From contig NZ_CP017259.1 of assembly GCF_001735715.1 (NCBI RefSeq), positions 741,501-805,500 of the forward strand: a stretch of DNA of 64,000 bases, written 5' to 3'. Each line of letters begins with the position of its first letter. Positions within the stretch are counted from its first letter, which is position 1. A model generated the notes under the pieces. The model was not told the origin of the DNA, ran no database searches, and worked only from the letters and a program-made list of their open reading frames with translations. Shown one piece after another: positions 19,366-30,200 of the stretch. The DNA is from Formosa sp. Hel3_A1_48 (lineage in GTDB: Bacteria > Bacteroidota > Bacteroidia > Flavobacteriales > Flavobacteriaceae). The position numbers were made by a program, and so were the translations under genes.

Positions 19366-19413
19366 AAAAAAGCTGATAAATTCAAGTTGTATATGAATTT
19401 ATCAGCTTTTTTT
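19366..19413 (-). terminator. bidirectional-looking terminator after the twin-repeat gene
   Basis: AAAAAAGCTGATAAATTCA pairs with TGAATTTATCAGCTTTTTT, a near-perfect stem of about 18 bp with a 9-base loop and A/T tracts on both sides. It lies 11 bases past the stop of the - strand gene 19425-20405. It separates the susCD group from the downstream GH/sulfatase group. Confidence 0.85.
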
Positions 19414-19424
19414 GATGTTATAAT

Positions 19425-20405
19425 TTATTGTTTTATGATCTTTTTAGTGAAGACAGTTCCATTATCTACTTTAATCAAATGAATTCCAGTGGATAGATCA
19501 GAAATATCAACTTGATTCGTATTGAAAACTTCTTTTTCTAAACTCCCTAAAATTGAATATACTTTAATAGACTTGATGTTTTGAGCACCCTCAATATAGA
19601 TGTTATCTGTTGCAGGATTAGGATAAATCATAATATCTGAAAAGCTTAAATCGTCTAGGCCTAGTAATTCCGTACCATTCAAAACCAATGATGAGTAACA
19701 AATTTCTGCACTGTCAAATTGAAATTTAACTGTACGATCGAAAGATACTGCTGCAACCGTTTTTGTGTTTAGTCCAAGACTTAAAGAAAAAGCGTTGCTA
19801 TTATTCCAGTTTCCATTAGCTACTGTTTTAGCCACTCGATAGTTTGCACCACCTTCAGGAAGGCTTGTTATATTAATTTGTAATGTTTGGGCAGCTTGAC
19901 TGGAGGCACCAGCACTAGCTAAAGTAGAGGTTAAAACATATGGGTAAGCAACATTACCAGATGTAAATAAAGCTGATGTTCCAACACAGTCATCAGTACC
20001 TCCGCTTTGTCCTGGGTGTAGGTTTTCTTCATTTACGGAAAGTGAATCAAACTCAATTGTATCATTATTAAACTGAATTTTGACAGCACGATTAAAAGTG
20101 ACTGCTCCAACAGTGATTGTGTTATTACCCATAGCTAGGTCTTGCGCAACTCCAAAGAAATCACCACCATTTGCAGTAGTTTTATAAACTCGATATTTAG
20201 CTCCAGCAGGTAAATTTGTAATGTTAATTTCTAATGTTTGCGCAGCTTGACTTTCAGCTCCATCATCTGCGACAGTAAGAGTTGTGACGTGTGTCCATGT
20301 TGGATTGTTCGTTGTAGAAAACAAACCTGAATTTCCAATAGCTACGGATTGAGCGGTAATAATGGTCGTGAAAATTGTAAAAATAAATAGTGTAATTTTT
20401 TTCAT
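19425..20405 (-). CDS. secreted twin-repeat protein with T9SS type A tag
   Basis: 326 aa: signal peptide (LFIFTIFTTIITAQ), then two copies of a domain of about 110 residues (about 20-135 and 140-250). Repeated motifs are SQAAQTLEINITNLPAGAKYRV versus SQAAQTLQINITSLPEGGANYRV, followed by a glycine-rich loop and RAVKIQFN versus RTVKFQFD. Two cysteines (about 139 and 235) may pair. The C-terminal about 70 residues (MIYPNPATDNIYIEG ... DISDLSTGIHLIKV) are a type IX sorting domain, so the protein is predicted to reach the cell surface or medium. No enzyme motif is seen. Position behind SusC, SusD and a sulfatase suggests a glycan-binding or structural role. Confidence 0.75.
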   Translation of the reverse strand: MKKITLFIFTIFTTIITAQSVAIGNSGLFSTTNNPTWTHVTTLTVADDGAESQAAQTLEINITNLPAGAKYRVYKTTANGGDFFGVAQDLAMGNNTITVGAVTFNRAVKIQFNNDTIEFDSLSVNEENLHPGQSGGTDDCVGTSALFTSGNVAYPYVLTSTLASAGASSQAAQTLQINITSLPEGGANYRVAKTVANGNWNNSNAFSLSLGLNTKTVAAVSFDRTVKFQFDSAEICYSSLVLNGTELLGLDDLSFSDIMIYPNPATDNIYIEGAQNIKSIKVYSILGSLEKEVFNTNQVDISDLSTGIHLIKVDNGTVFTKKIIKQ

Positions 20406-20416
20406 GTTTTTTTGTT

Positions 20417-20740
20417 TTAGTTGTACTGTTTATATTCAGCCCATTGTTGCATTTTTTCTTTACCAAGAGCTTTGGTTAATTTTCCATACAATCGATTGAA
20501 TGCTTTTCTTAATTCTTCTTTTCTTGTTTGTATATCATCATTGTACTCGTTTCGAATAGAAGCAACTTCTTGAAAACGATTAAGTTGAATTTTATAGACT
20601 TTCATTTTCTGTTTTTCATCCAAAGAAAGTGCTTCAGTCATTAATTTTGTGATTTCTAATGCTTTACTAACTGAATCTTCCTGAGCAAATGAGATGGTAG
20701 CTAATAGTGAGAATAGTAATATTAAAATATTTTTTTTCAT
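20417..20740 (-). CDS. small exported helical protein, Spy/CpxP-like in look
   Basis: 107 aa with a signal peptide (ILILLFSLLATISFAQ). The mature part is almost all helix and strongly charged; it includes LSLDEKQKMKVYKIQLNRFQEV and GKEKMQQWAEYKQYN. The LSLDEKQ...KV pattern is like the LTxxQ motif of Spy/CpxP periplasmic proteins, but similarity is weak. It ends 11 bases before the twin-repeat gene in the same transcript, and follows a sulfatase gene. Function unknown; a periplasmic chaperone or sensor role is possible. Confidence 0.6.
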   Translation of the reverse strand: MKKNILILLFSLLATISFAQEDSVSKALEITKLMTEALSLDEKQKMKVYKIQLNRFQEVASIRNEYNDDIQTRKEELRKAFNRLYGKLTKALGKEKMQQWAEYKQYN

Positions 20741-20869
20741 GCTTATATTAATAGTTTTATTATTGTAAAACTATAAACCCAACAATATTGTGTGGTTGAT
20801 AATTTGTTCAGATTATTAAATTAATTAACCAAAGCCAGTAGTTAGTAGCGTTTTGCTGAACTGTAGGGG

Positions 20870-22294
20870 CTAATGGAAGGAATTTATTTTTTCTATAGTT
20901 CCCTGTTTCCAAGAAATTCCTGGTTTCCATTTTGGGGCCTTTACCTTATGCAAATAAGCATCCAAAGTATTTTCAAGGAGCTGAAGTTTTTGAGGTTGTG
21001 AATTAACTAAATTTACTTGCTCCTCAAAATCGGTTTTAAGATTAAATAACATAACCTCATTGTTGTCATGAAATTTAATCAACTTAAAATCGTCAATTAT
21101 GATGGCTGAATGTGCTCTTTTAAGTGCTATTCCATTTTCATAAGGAACATGAAATATTAATCCTCTGGAGAAACGAGAAACATCTCCATGCCCATTTTGC
21201 TCAAGAACTGATTTAAAACTCCCCCCATCAATAAGTTCTTGAGAAGGTAATCTATTTCCTGCTAAATCAATAATTGTTGGTAATAAATCTGAGTGCGTTA
21301 TAGGAGTGTCTGACTCTATCCCAGCTGTAATCTTAGGGCCTGATATGACAAATGGAACTCGAATACCACCTTCCATAGCATCCCACTTTCCACGACTTAA
21401 GGGAAAGTTAGATCCCCTATTATATTTAGGTTTTGGGGGCATGACTGGAACAGCACCATTATCAGAAGTGTATATAACATAAGTGTTTTTGTCTAACCCT
21501 AAAGCCTTCAATCGATCGAGCAACAAACCAACTCCATGGTCTAAATCTTCTGTCATAGCAGCAAAACCAGCGTGTTTTTGGTACTTTCCTCTAGGCTTTT
21601 CCATATATTTATCAATTGTTTTTTGACGCATCATTATATCAGAGTGAACAGCATAATGCGAAACCTGCATAAAAAATGGTTGTTTTGAAATTGCTTGGCG
21701 TTCTAAAAAATCGATCGCTCTATCAGTTGTACTGAATATTTTTTTAGGATCCTCGTCAACATTATTTTGCCACTGCTTACGGTTTGATTTATGGTTGAAG
21801 ACCCCATCTCTATTTCCTGTTATCCCATCACTTTCATCATATCCAAGAACGGAGGGGTGGACATCAATACCCCACTTGCCAAAATGAGCTGATTTATAAT
21901 TCTTATTGATTTCTTTTAATAGTTTAGGTATGGTATTAGAAGCTTGATGATTGATGTGGTTGGTATTCATTCCCACGCGAATCATTTTCAGGCGCGCTGG
22001 TGTTTGACCAAATTGAATACTGTACCGTGATGGAGAACAGACAGGGGCACTTGCATAGGCCGATGAGAATCGCATGCCTCGATTAGCAAGGCGTTCTAAA
22101 TTTGGTGTTTCGTGATAATCACTTTTTGATTGTGGTACATCATCCATCATTTGAACAGAAGTGCCGTTCCATCCTTGATCGTCTGAAAGGATCAAAATAA
22201 AATTAGGAGCTATAGAATTATTATTAGACTTAGTACTTGAGCATGCTGTACTAAAAATAAAAGTAAATATGATTAGTAAAGTAGAAAAACGCAT
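20870..22294 (-). CDS. S1 family sulfatase, arylsulfatase A-like (lipoprotein)
   Basis: 474 aa with a lipoprotein signal (FIFSTACSS, Cys18). The metal site starts with NFILILSDDQGWNGTSV. The formylglycine motif is VCSPSRYSIQFG (Cys86), Cys-type, and QFGQTPARL continues the usual LTG..P.R pattern. Other conserved parts are SAHFGKWGIDVHP and YVIYTSDNGAVPVMPP. It starts 5 bases after the SusD stop, so it belongs to the susCD transcript and probably acts on the imported or surface-bound glycan. Subfamily and substrate are not evident. Confidence 0.92.
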   Translation of the reverse strand: MRFSTLLIIFTFIFSTACSSTKSNNNSIAPNFILILSDDQGWNGTSVQMMDDVPQSKSDYHETPNLERLANRGMRFSSAYASAPVCSPSRYSIQFGQTPARLKMIRVGMNTNHINHQASNTIPKLLKEINKNYKSAHFGKWGIDVHPSVLGYDESDGITGNRDGVFNHKSNRKQWQNNVDEDPKKIFSTTDRAIDFLERQAISKQPFFMQVSHYAVHSDIMMRQKTIDKYMEKPRGKYQKHAGFAAMTEDLDHGVGLLLDRLKALGLDKNTYVIYTSDNGAVPVMPPKPKYNRGSNFPLSRGKWDAMEGGIRVPFVISGPKITAGIESDTPITHSDLLPTIIDLAGNRLPSQELIDGGSFKSVLEQNGHGDVSRFSRGLIFHVPYENGIALKRAHSAIIIDDFKLIKFHDNNEVMLFNLKTDFEEQVNLVNSQPQKLQLLENTLDAYLHKVKAPKWKPGISWKQGTIEKINSFH

Positions 22295-22299
22295 ATAAT

Positions 22300-23901
22300 T
22301 TAGTTTATATTAGAATTAGCGGCTGTTTCAGAAATTGGAATTGGCCAAGTATAGTCTTCTGGCTGTCTTTGACCAATTGCACCTTGAACATATTGCCCTG
22401 AAGTAGTACCCAAAACATTCGAACAGTATTCATCATAGACTCCAAATCGTGTAAGATCAAAAAAACGATGACCTTCCATGTATAACTCAACAGCTCTTTC
22501 TTCTAATAAAGCAGTTCTAAAAGCATCCATTGTCATTCCTGCACCATTGAAATTGACCATTCCTACTCTAGACCTCAGGCTATTGATGTCTTGAGATGCC
22601 AAATCTGGGTTCTGACTTAGTTCTGCCAAAGCCTCCGCACGCATTAAATAAACATCTGCCAGCCTTATGATGTGCCAATTTTGACGACTTGTATATGCTG
22701 TTGTTGCTCCCGTATCGAGATATTTTGCCGTCCACACTTGCCATAACCTCCAATTGGCAGCAACACCAGTACTCAAAGATGAAGGCACATAAGCTGTGCT
22801 TGCATTATTTATTGAAAACGACCAGTTAGTATTTTGGTATTCTCTCAAAATTGAATTTTGAAATCTAGGATCATCCTTGTTAAGATGAAAATTTACAAAT
22901 CGGGGTTTCAATTTATTACTCCCGCCAAAACCTGTGCCACTTAATCCAGAATTTCGGGGAGTGAAAAGATTAGAAACAGCTGTACCTTGTCCGATTTCAT
23001 CAGATCCTTGAACATCAAATAGCATTTCAGAGTTATTTCCATTATCAGCATCAAAAATAGACACCCAATTTTCTAAATTACTACTGAGGCCAAATCCGGT
23101 ATCGATCAAAGCAGCGTCGCAATGTTCTTTAGCTGATTGATAATAGGTAGATACTGATTCGGATAATTCTAAATATTTATTATTTCCTTCAATACCTTCA
23201 AGTGCTGTACGTTTGCATGAAGCCATTCGAAGATATACTTTAGCCAACAAAGCATTGGCCGAAGCTTTAGTGGCTCGTCCTAGGTTATTAACTTCACCAT
23301 TCCTTGATTCGTTTCGATCCCAACAATTATCAGCTGCATATTGTAAATCCCCAATAATACTAGTATAAATGTCTGAAATTGAAGATAAAGGAAGACCTTG
23401 CTGAGCTTCACTTGCATCTACTGGTGTAATTCTTAAAGGAACTTCCCCAAAACAACGCACTAAGTTAAAATAATGGAGACCTCGTAAAAATTTTGCTTCA
23501 CCAATAATTCTTTCTTTAAATTCTTCGTCCATGGCAATTGCTGGAACTTTAGCAATCACATTATTGGCATCACGAATAGCCAAATAGATATCTTTCCAAA
23601 TAGGTATGGTGTTTGGGTCTGTTGAGGTAACTGTTCCATTTTTAAAATTATTAAGTAAAAATGTAGATAAACCTTGGTCAGATGCAGCAAAAAGAGTGGA
23701 CAAAAATTTTTGTTTATAATAGCCATTTCCACTTTTCAAACGTGCATATGCACTGGTTAAACCATCCAAGGCATCATTTTCATTTTGGTAGTAATTTTCC
23801 GTATCGGTTTGAACAAAGGGATTTTCTTCGAGAACATCACAAGAATATATACAGAAACATAGCAGCAATACTATTGTTTCAAACGATGTGTTAATTTTCA
23901 T
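22300..23901 (-). CDS. SusD/RagB-type glycan-binding lipoprotein
   Basis: 533 aa surface lipoprotein (lipobox around IYSC, Cys21) that caps the SusC channel and binds glycan. SusD features are the N-terminal ENPFVQTDTENYYQNENDALDGLTSAYARL, the TPR-like helices (GEAKFLRGLHYFNLVRCFGEVPLRI), the typical RLADVYLMRAEALAEL, and VELYMEGHRFFDLTRFG. The end TWPIPISETAANSNIN is the shortened form of the family's C-terminal WPIP motif. It lies 11 bases after the SusC stop and 5 bases before a sulfatase, as in a typical polysaccharide utilisation operon. Confidence 0.95.
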   Translation of the reverse strand: MKINTSFETIVLLLCFCIYSCDVLEENPFVQTDTENYYQNENDALDGLTSAYARLKSGNGYYKQKFLSTLFAASDQGLSTFLLNNFKNGTVTSTDPNTIPIWKDIYLAIRDANNVIAKVPAIAMDEEFKERIIGEAKFLRGLHYFNLVRCFGEVPLRITPVDASEAQQGLPLSSISDIYTSIIGDLQYAADNCWDRNESRNGEVNNLGRATKASANALLAKVYLRMASCKRTALEGIEGNNKYLELSESVSTYYQSAKEHCDAALIDTGFGLSSNLENWVSIFDADNGNNSEMLFDVQGSDEIGQGTAVSNLFTPRNSGLSGTGFGGSNKLKPRFVNFHLNKDDPRFQNSILREYQNTNWSFSINNASTAYVPSSLSTGVAANWRLWQVWTAKYLDTGATTAYTSRQNWHIIRLADVYLMRAEALAELSQNPDLASQDINSLRSRVGMVNFNGAGMTMDAFRTALLEERAVELYMEGHRFFDLTRFGVYDEYCSNVLGTTSGQYVQGAIGQRQPEDYTWPIPISETAANSNIN

Positions 23902-23912
23902 AATTAATGGTA

Positions 23913-26900
23913 TTAATAATTAAATTTCAACCCGAAAATATAGGACTTTGTTCCAGGATAGGTTCCAAAATCAACTCCTCTTCTTTGTGGGTTTTTAGTA
24001 TAGGTTTTAACTTCAGGATCGTAACCAGGATACTTTGTCCAGGTCAATAAATTTTGTCCTGAAACGTAAAGCCTAAGCGATTTTCCAGTTTTAAAATTAA
24101 AGTTGTATCCTAAATTAATATTTTTAAGTCTTACAAAGGAGCCATCAAAAACTTGTCTATCTGACGGCGTGTTTCGATTTCCATTTTCAATAATGGCTCC
24201 GGGATGAGTTGCACCAACAGTATTACCAACCGTTGGATCATATATAATGGATCCGTTGGAATAAGACAAGGGAGCTTTCCAGGAGTTTTCAAAAGAGTCT
24301 GACAACTGATTCCTTGTTCTAAAAAGCCCACTTAATTGCCAAGAGTCTACCCAAAACAAATCGCCGCCTTCCTGGCCAGTAAACAAAATACTTAGATCCC
24401 AATTTTTGTAATTAAATTCACTTCCAAAGGAGTACGTGAAATCTGGGTTTGGATCACCTATTTTTACATAGTCATCAAAATCGATGAGTTGGTTTTCTGA
24501 AGGATTACCAAATTCGTCATACGCAACACTGTGATTAACATAATTAATTTCGCCTGGTGCTGCATTAGGAATTCCGCTGGCATTTGCTTGTTCCCAATTT
24601 TCAAAAATCCCGTTGGTTTCAGCTCCCCAAAAAATTCCTAGAGGTTGACCAACCATAAACATAATAGGGCGGGCTTCTGTAAACCCTATTGATGGTCCTA
24701 ATTGATAGTCCAAATTGGAATTTAGACTCATAAGCATATTTCTGTTAAGACTAAAATTTGAATATAAATTCCATGAAAAATTATTGTTTTTAATTAAATC
24801 CGCTTGAAGACCAATCTCGAACCCTTTATTTTCAATTTCACCAAAATTATCTACTCTGCTAGAATACCCATTAGATAGTGGTAAATTTACATTTTGAAGT
24901 AAATCATATGTTAATTTATGATAGGCATCAAGAGTAAGATTAAGTCTAGATTTAAACAAACCAATATCTAAACCAATATTGAATTGATCTGTTGTTTCCC
25001 AAGTCAAATCATCATTTTCGAGATTCTGTTCATAAAATCCAATCACCAATTCATCATCAAAATTATAGCGAATTGGACTCATTAGTGCCAAGGATTGATA
25101 TGGAGAAATTGGATTACTCCCTGTTTTACCATAAGAAAAGCGAAGCTTTAAATTATTGATTTGCTTAATTTTTCTTAAAAAGCGTTCTTTAGAGATTAAC
25201 CAAGATACTGCCAGTGAAGGAAATACAACACTTTTTTTGTTTTCTGCAAACTTTGAAGAGGCGTCAATTCTAGCATTTAAGTCAATAAAATACTTTCTAT
25301 TGTAGTTATAGCCCACCCTTGTCAAGGCAGATAATAAGCCAAGCTCTCTGTATTGAGAAATGGGTACAAATATTTCATCAGCTGCAGTAAAATTGTAGAA
25401 AGTGGTATTATCGTTGGCAAAACCAGTTGCTTTATTGAATAGAGAACGAATTGAATTTTGCTCATAGGTCGCAACCATTGTTGCATCAATTCTATGAAGG
25501 TTAAAACGGGTTCGATAGCGAAGATTTCCCTCGGCATAAATTTTTTGATTTTCTAAAGAAGATTGTGAAGCTTCACCATTATTGATGAAACCACGAGTTG
25601 TGTTTGATGGATAATAATTATCACGTGTATTTTTTTGGTAATCAAACGCCGCTTTAAAGGTTGCTGTTAGTTGTGGGCTTAACTTTCCAACTATAGACAA
25701 TGCTTGTCTGAGGCGAATGGATTTCTTTTCGTCCACAACAAACTTGGCCAAAGTATAAGGGTTTGAAATTACATCACCTTCGTTTAGTCCTGAATAAATA
25801 TCATCATTTTCTCCTGTTTCAAGCAATGAGTAAATGGGTTGGAATTGCAACACTTGAGAGACCACGCTTTTTTGCATAAAAATCTGCCCGTTCCCAACGG
25901 AAGATGCATTCCCTTTTTTGTATGAAAGATTTGTAATAGAGAACACGTCAATCTTATCATTGAATACTTTTCTTTTAATTCTTGTGTTTAAAAACAAGCG
26001 CTTATTGGTAGAATTAACAATTACACCTTCCTGGTCAAATAGACCTAAATTCAAGGATAGATTTTTCTTAAAGTCACCGCCTCTATAACTTAAATTAACA
26101 GAGTTGGTGTTTGCCAATTGATATGTTTCGTCTTGCCAATCTGTACTGACCCCCGTAGATTCATTGAATGGAATGGAATAATCTTCAAGCTCTGGATAAT
26201 TTTCTAGTGTGAGTTCTTGAGAACCATCAAATGCACCGCCATCCCTGTCTGGATTAGTAATTTGCTGATAAACTTGATTCAAAGCACGTTGATTCATATA
26301 GGCTTCAAATCCAGGGCCGTCTAAAAGATTTATTTTTTTTCTTACTGAGGTTAAATAGCTATCTACTGTTAATGTAATTTTATCCTTGCCATTATTCCTG
26401 TTTGCAGACTTCGAAGTGATGAGGATTACTCCGTTCGCACCTCTTGCGCCATAGACGGCAGTGGCAGCTGCGTCTTTCAGAACTTCAATTTTTTCAATAT
26501 CATTTGGATTGATAAAGCTCATTGAGCTTTGTGTTCCTCCAGAATTTCCATTACCTTGGGCATCGGAAATTGGACTGATCGGAATACCATCCAATACATA
26601 AAGGGGTTGTGTTCCTCCAAGAATCGAATTTGTTCCCCGAATAGATACACCTACTCCACCACCAGGTTCTGCGCTTTCTGTAACAACTATACCAGCAACT
26701 TGTCCTTGTAAAAGATTCTCTAGAGAAGCTCCTCGGTTTTGCTCTAATTGTTCCGCTTTAATTTGCGTGATAGACCCCGAAAGGTCTTTTTTGCTGACAT
26801 CAAAATAGCCAACGCTTACAAGGACTTCATCCAATTGATCTATATCGTCCTCTAGTCTTATAGTAATAGGAGAAGACAAAACGAGAACTTCTTGAGTTTT

Positions 26901-27125
26901 CATACCCAAAAACGAGGCAACTATAGTGTCGCCAATTTTAGTGTTAATTTCGAAATTACCATCAAAATCACTTGTTACTCCTTTCGCAGTTCCCTTGATT
27001 AATATAGTTGCTCCAGGAAGCGGCTCTTGAGATTTTGCCTCAACTATATTTCCCTTAAGTGAAATATTTTGTGCAATAATTATTGATGGCAAAAAAATTA
27101 GTATTAAAAGTGTTTTTGATTTCAT
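23913..27125 (-). CDS. SusC/RagA-type TonB-dependent outer membrane transporter
   Basis: 1070 aa. A signal peptide (TLLILIFLPSIIIAQ) is followed by the carboxypeptidase-regulatory-like domain (about 20-95; SLKGNIVEAKSQEPLPGATI ... DFDGNFEI), the plug (about 115-230; DAAATAVYGARGANGVILIT) and a long beta-barrel ending LKFNY. The plug has the SusC loop with GARGANGV. It imports oligosaccharides with TonB energy, in complex with SusD from the next gene. The hybrid two-component gene lies immediately upstream on the same strand, 141 bases away. No terminator or strong promoter was identified in that gap. Confidence 0.96.
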   Translation of the reverse strand: MKSKTLLILIFLPSIIIAQNISLKGNIVEAKSQEPLPGATILIKGTAKGVTSDFDGNFEINTKIGDTIVASFLGMKTQEVLVLSSPITIRLEDDIDQLDEVLVSVGYFDVSKKDLSGSITQIKAEQLEQNRGASLENLLQGQVAGIVVTESAEPGGGVGVSIRGTNSILGGTQPLYVLDGIPISPISDAQGNGNSGGTQSSMSFINPNDIEKIEVLKDAAATAVYGARGANGVILITSKSANRNNGKDKITLTVDSYLTSVRKKINLLDGPGFEAYMNQRALNQVYQQITNPDRDGGAFDGSQELTLENYPELEDYSIPFNESTGVSTDWQDETYQLANTNSVNLSYRGGDFKKNLSLNLGLFDQEGVIVNSTNKRLFLNTRIKRKVFNDKIDVFSITNLSYKKGNASSVGNGQIFMQKSVVSQVLQFQPIYSLLETGENDDIYSGLNEGDVISNPYTLAKFVVDEKKSIRLRQALSIVGKLSPQLTATFKAAFDYQKNTRDNYYPSNTTRGFINNGEASQSSLENQKIYAEGNLRYRTRFNLHRIDATMVATYEQNSIRSLFNKATGFANDNTTFYNFTAADEIFVPISQYRELGLLSALTRVGYNYNRKYFIDLNARIDASSKFAENKKSVVFPSLAVSWLISKERFLRKIKQINNLKLRFSYGKTGSNPISPYQSLALMSPIRYNFDDELVIGFYEQNLENDDLTWETTDQFNIGLDIGLFKSRLNLTLDAYHKLTYDLLQNVNLPLSNGYSSRVDNFGEIENKGFEIGLQADLIKNNNFSWNLYSNFSLNRNMLMSLNSNLDYQLGPSIGFTEARPIMFMVGQPLGIFWGAETNGIFENWEQANASGIPNAAPGEINYVNHSVAYDEFGNPSENQLIDFDDYVKIGDPNPDFTYSFGSEFNYKNWDLSILFTGQEGGDLFWVDSWQLSGLFRTRNQLSDSFENSWKAPLSYSNGSIIYDPTVGNTVGATHPGAIIENGNRNTPSDRQVFDGSFVRLKNINLGYNFNFKTGKSLRLYVSGQNLLTWTKYPGYDPEVKTYTKNPQRRGVDFGTYPGTKSYIFGLKFNY

Positions 27126-27266
27126 ATTAGTTAGTTAATGTATTGGCAATTTTTTAAAAAAATTAAACCCTGAAGTTTAAATATTATTCAATAAGGTTAA
27201 TTAATTGATAATATTAGAGTGCTTTGCTCAATCTCCCTAAACTATGTTTTACTTTGTTTTATAAAA

Positions 27267-30200
27267 CTAAGCCTCCTCACTGTATTGTTTCGGAGTTTTA
27301 CCATAGAACTTTTTGAATTGTGTGCTAAAGTACTTTGGGTCGTTAAACCCAGACTCGTAAGCAATTTCATTGACCCGTTTAGACTTATTCTTTTTAAGTA
27401 ATTCTGAAGCATGGTTTAATTTAATTCTAATAACTAAATCTACCGGAGACATGTTAGTTAATCCTTTTAATTTTCGAAACAGATTGGACCTACTAAGCCC
27501 TGTTTCTTCAGAGATTATATCAATAGAAAAATTACTATTTGTTATATTATTTTTTATGATTTCAACAACATTAGATAAGAAATTTTCATCTGGAGATTTA
27601 TCCTTGGAATTTAGTTTTGAGCTTGATGTTGAAGTTGAAATCTTATAAAGTTCTTTTCTTGATTTAATAAGATTCTCAACCATGACACTTAATATTTTCA
27701 TATTAAATGGTTTTTCCAAATAAGCATCAGCTCCTATTTCAATTCCTTGAATTTTGTTATCAATATCGCCCAAAGCAGATATCATTATAACGGGTATGTG
27801 ACTCGTTTGAAAATTTGTTTTAATAATTTTACAAAATTCCTTGCCCCCCATAACAGGCATCATTACATCTGTTATGATTAAATCTAGGTTTTTAGCTAAA
27901 CATATCAACAATGCCTCTTTCCCGTTTGGTGCATCTATTACCTCATATTTTTTTTCTAACCTCCTTTTAATAGTCAGCCTTAAATCTTTATTGTCTTCAA
28001 CGAGCAAAATTCGATAATTTGAATTGGTATTAGTCTTAATAACGGAATCAAAATCGACTACCTCTGACTCATCTATTAATAATTGCTGTTCTTTATAATG
28101 TTCACTTCCTTTTAGAAGAGTTACCGTAAAAGTTGAACCTACATTTACTTTGCTTTTTAATTGAATTTGACCTCCATGCAATTCAACAATTTTTTTAGAG
28201 ATCATCAAACCAACACCAGAACCTAAAATATCTTTTTTATTAATATTAGTTCCTCTTGTGAATCGTGAAAAAATGAGTTTTTGTTCCTTTTCAGGAATTC
28301 CAAATCCATTATCTATAAAGTCTATAATAACATTTTTTTGATGGACCGAGGCTCTAATTTCAATTTCTCCTCCTTGATCGGTGTATTTAATTGAATTTGA
28401 TATTAAGTTGTAGAAAATTCGAGACATTTTATTCTCATCAAACCATAAATAGGTTGTTGGAATAGAAATTGAAATATCGATTGATTTATCCAGGATTAAT
28501 GGTTCTACTTCAGCTACAATTCTATGTATTATCTTTTTTAAATCAACTTTACTTACGGATAATTTAAGCATTCCATGATCAGCCTTTTGAAAATCTAGAA
28601 GCTGTGTAACGTATTCATTTAAATTTTGTGTATTTCTGTGGATAAGTTCAATAGTGTTTTTGTACTTATTTTTATCAGAAAGCTGAGAAACCAATAACTG
28701 AATCAAAGTTACTGGGGTTCTAATGTCATGAGCGACTTCGGTAAAAAATTTGATTTTATTGTCATTAAACTTTTTTTCAGCTCTAGATTTTCGTATGAGA
28801 ATAAAAAGGTAAATAAATATAAAACCTAAAATTGTATACACTAAAAATGCCCAATGGCTAAGCCAGAATGGCTTTTTAATAATAATTTCAAGGGAAAAAA
28901 TCTCTGGAGATAGCACACCCTCCACATTAGTAACTTTTGTTTCAAGAAAATAAGTGCCTGGCGGTAATTTTGAGTAGACCGCCATTTCAGCAGTTTTGGA
29001 TATAATCGGGCGATCGTCATAGCCCTTGAGCTGCCAAGAAAACTCTTGTTTCTTAGACCCATGCATTGTTGGAGTTTCAAAATCAAAACTGAGTGAATTT
29101 TGGTCATAATTTAGTTCAATTTTGTCTAAATAATTTATGTTTTTAGCAATCATTGTAGAGTCTGGCTCCACACCATTGACAAGAAAATCGGAGACATAAA
29201 TTTTAAGATTTTCTTTCTCGAACACTAATTTTTTTGGATCGAAAAGAGTTGCTCCCTTAGGGCCGCCAAATGCTAACTTACCATCGATAGAGTTTGAAGA
29301 AGCACCAAAGCCAAAAGTTCCTATGTTCAATCCATCAGCATTATCATATTTCCTGATTACTCCTTTCGCAATATCCAACTTCCACAAGCCTGAATAAGTT
29401 CCTAACCACAAATCATTTTGTGAAACTTTTTGAATTGAAAATACAGTTCCAGTTTCAAAATTTAACTCCTCGTTGATTAAATTGAACTTTTCTGAGTCAA
29501 GATTGTACTTGAAAAGCCCCCTTTTGTTTCCAATCCAAATACATTTGTTATAATTGTCATAAAGCAGAGAAAATATCTTATCAATATTTTTAAACGTTTC
29601 GCTTTTAAGTTTTCTTGAACGATTTGAAATTTTATTGATTTCGGTAAGCCCATTTACAGAACCTACATAAATTAAACCTTCATTATTGGAAATTATTGAC
29701 CTTGCATTACCGGTATTATATGAATTGATTAAGGCTCCGTTTTTATAATGTTTAACAGGGCCATCTATTCCACCTATCCAAACATCACTGTTCTCAAAGT
29801 GGGTAGCAAAAATCGATTTAGATGTGTTGTCGTTTCCCATTAATGGAAAGCTTTGTGTTTTTCCTGAAAAGGGGTCAAACTGAAGCAAACCCTTCCCATA
29901 AACCCCTAAAATTAAATTTTCGCCATACTGGTTTATTGTTAATACTGCCTTATTTTTTAGGCTAGTATTGTCGCTGTAGTTAGTCCAGATTCCGTCAGAG
30001 GAAAGTTTACTTACTCCACTTTCTGTCCCAAACCATACACCTCCATTATCATGGAAGTGTATAGATCGAATATTATTATCATTGATACTGTTTTTTTTAA
30101 AGGGGATATAAGAAATATTTGTAAAAGGATTGTCATTGGGGTAAATCAAATCAATACCAACCTCTCTCAACCCTAACCAATAAACATTAGATTCATCTAC

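Noticed and set aside
27126-27266. HTCS-binding site or susC promoter between the regulator and susC
   Set aside because: One must exist, but no TANNTTTG box or clear direct repeat can be supported by eye.
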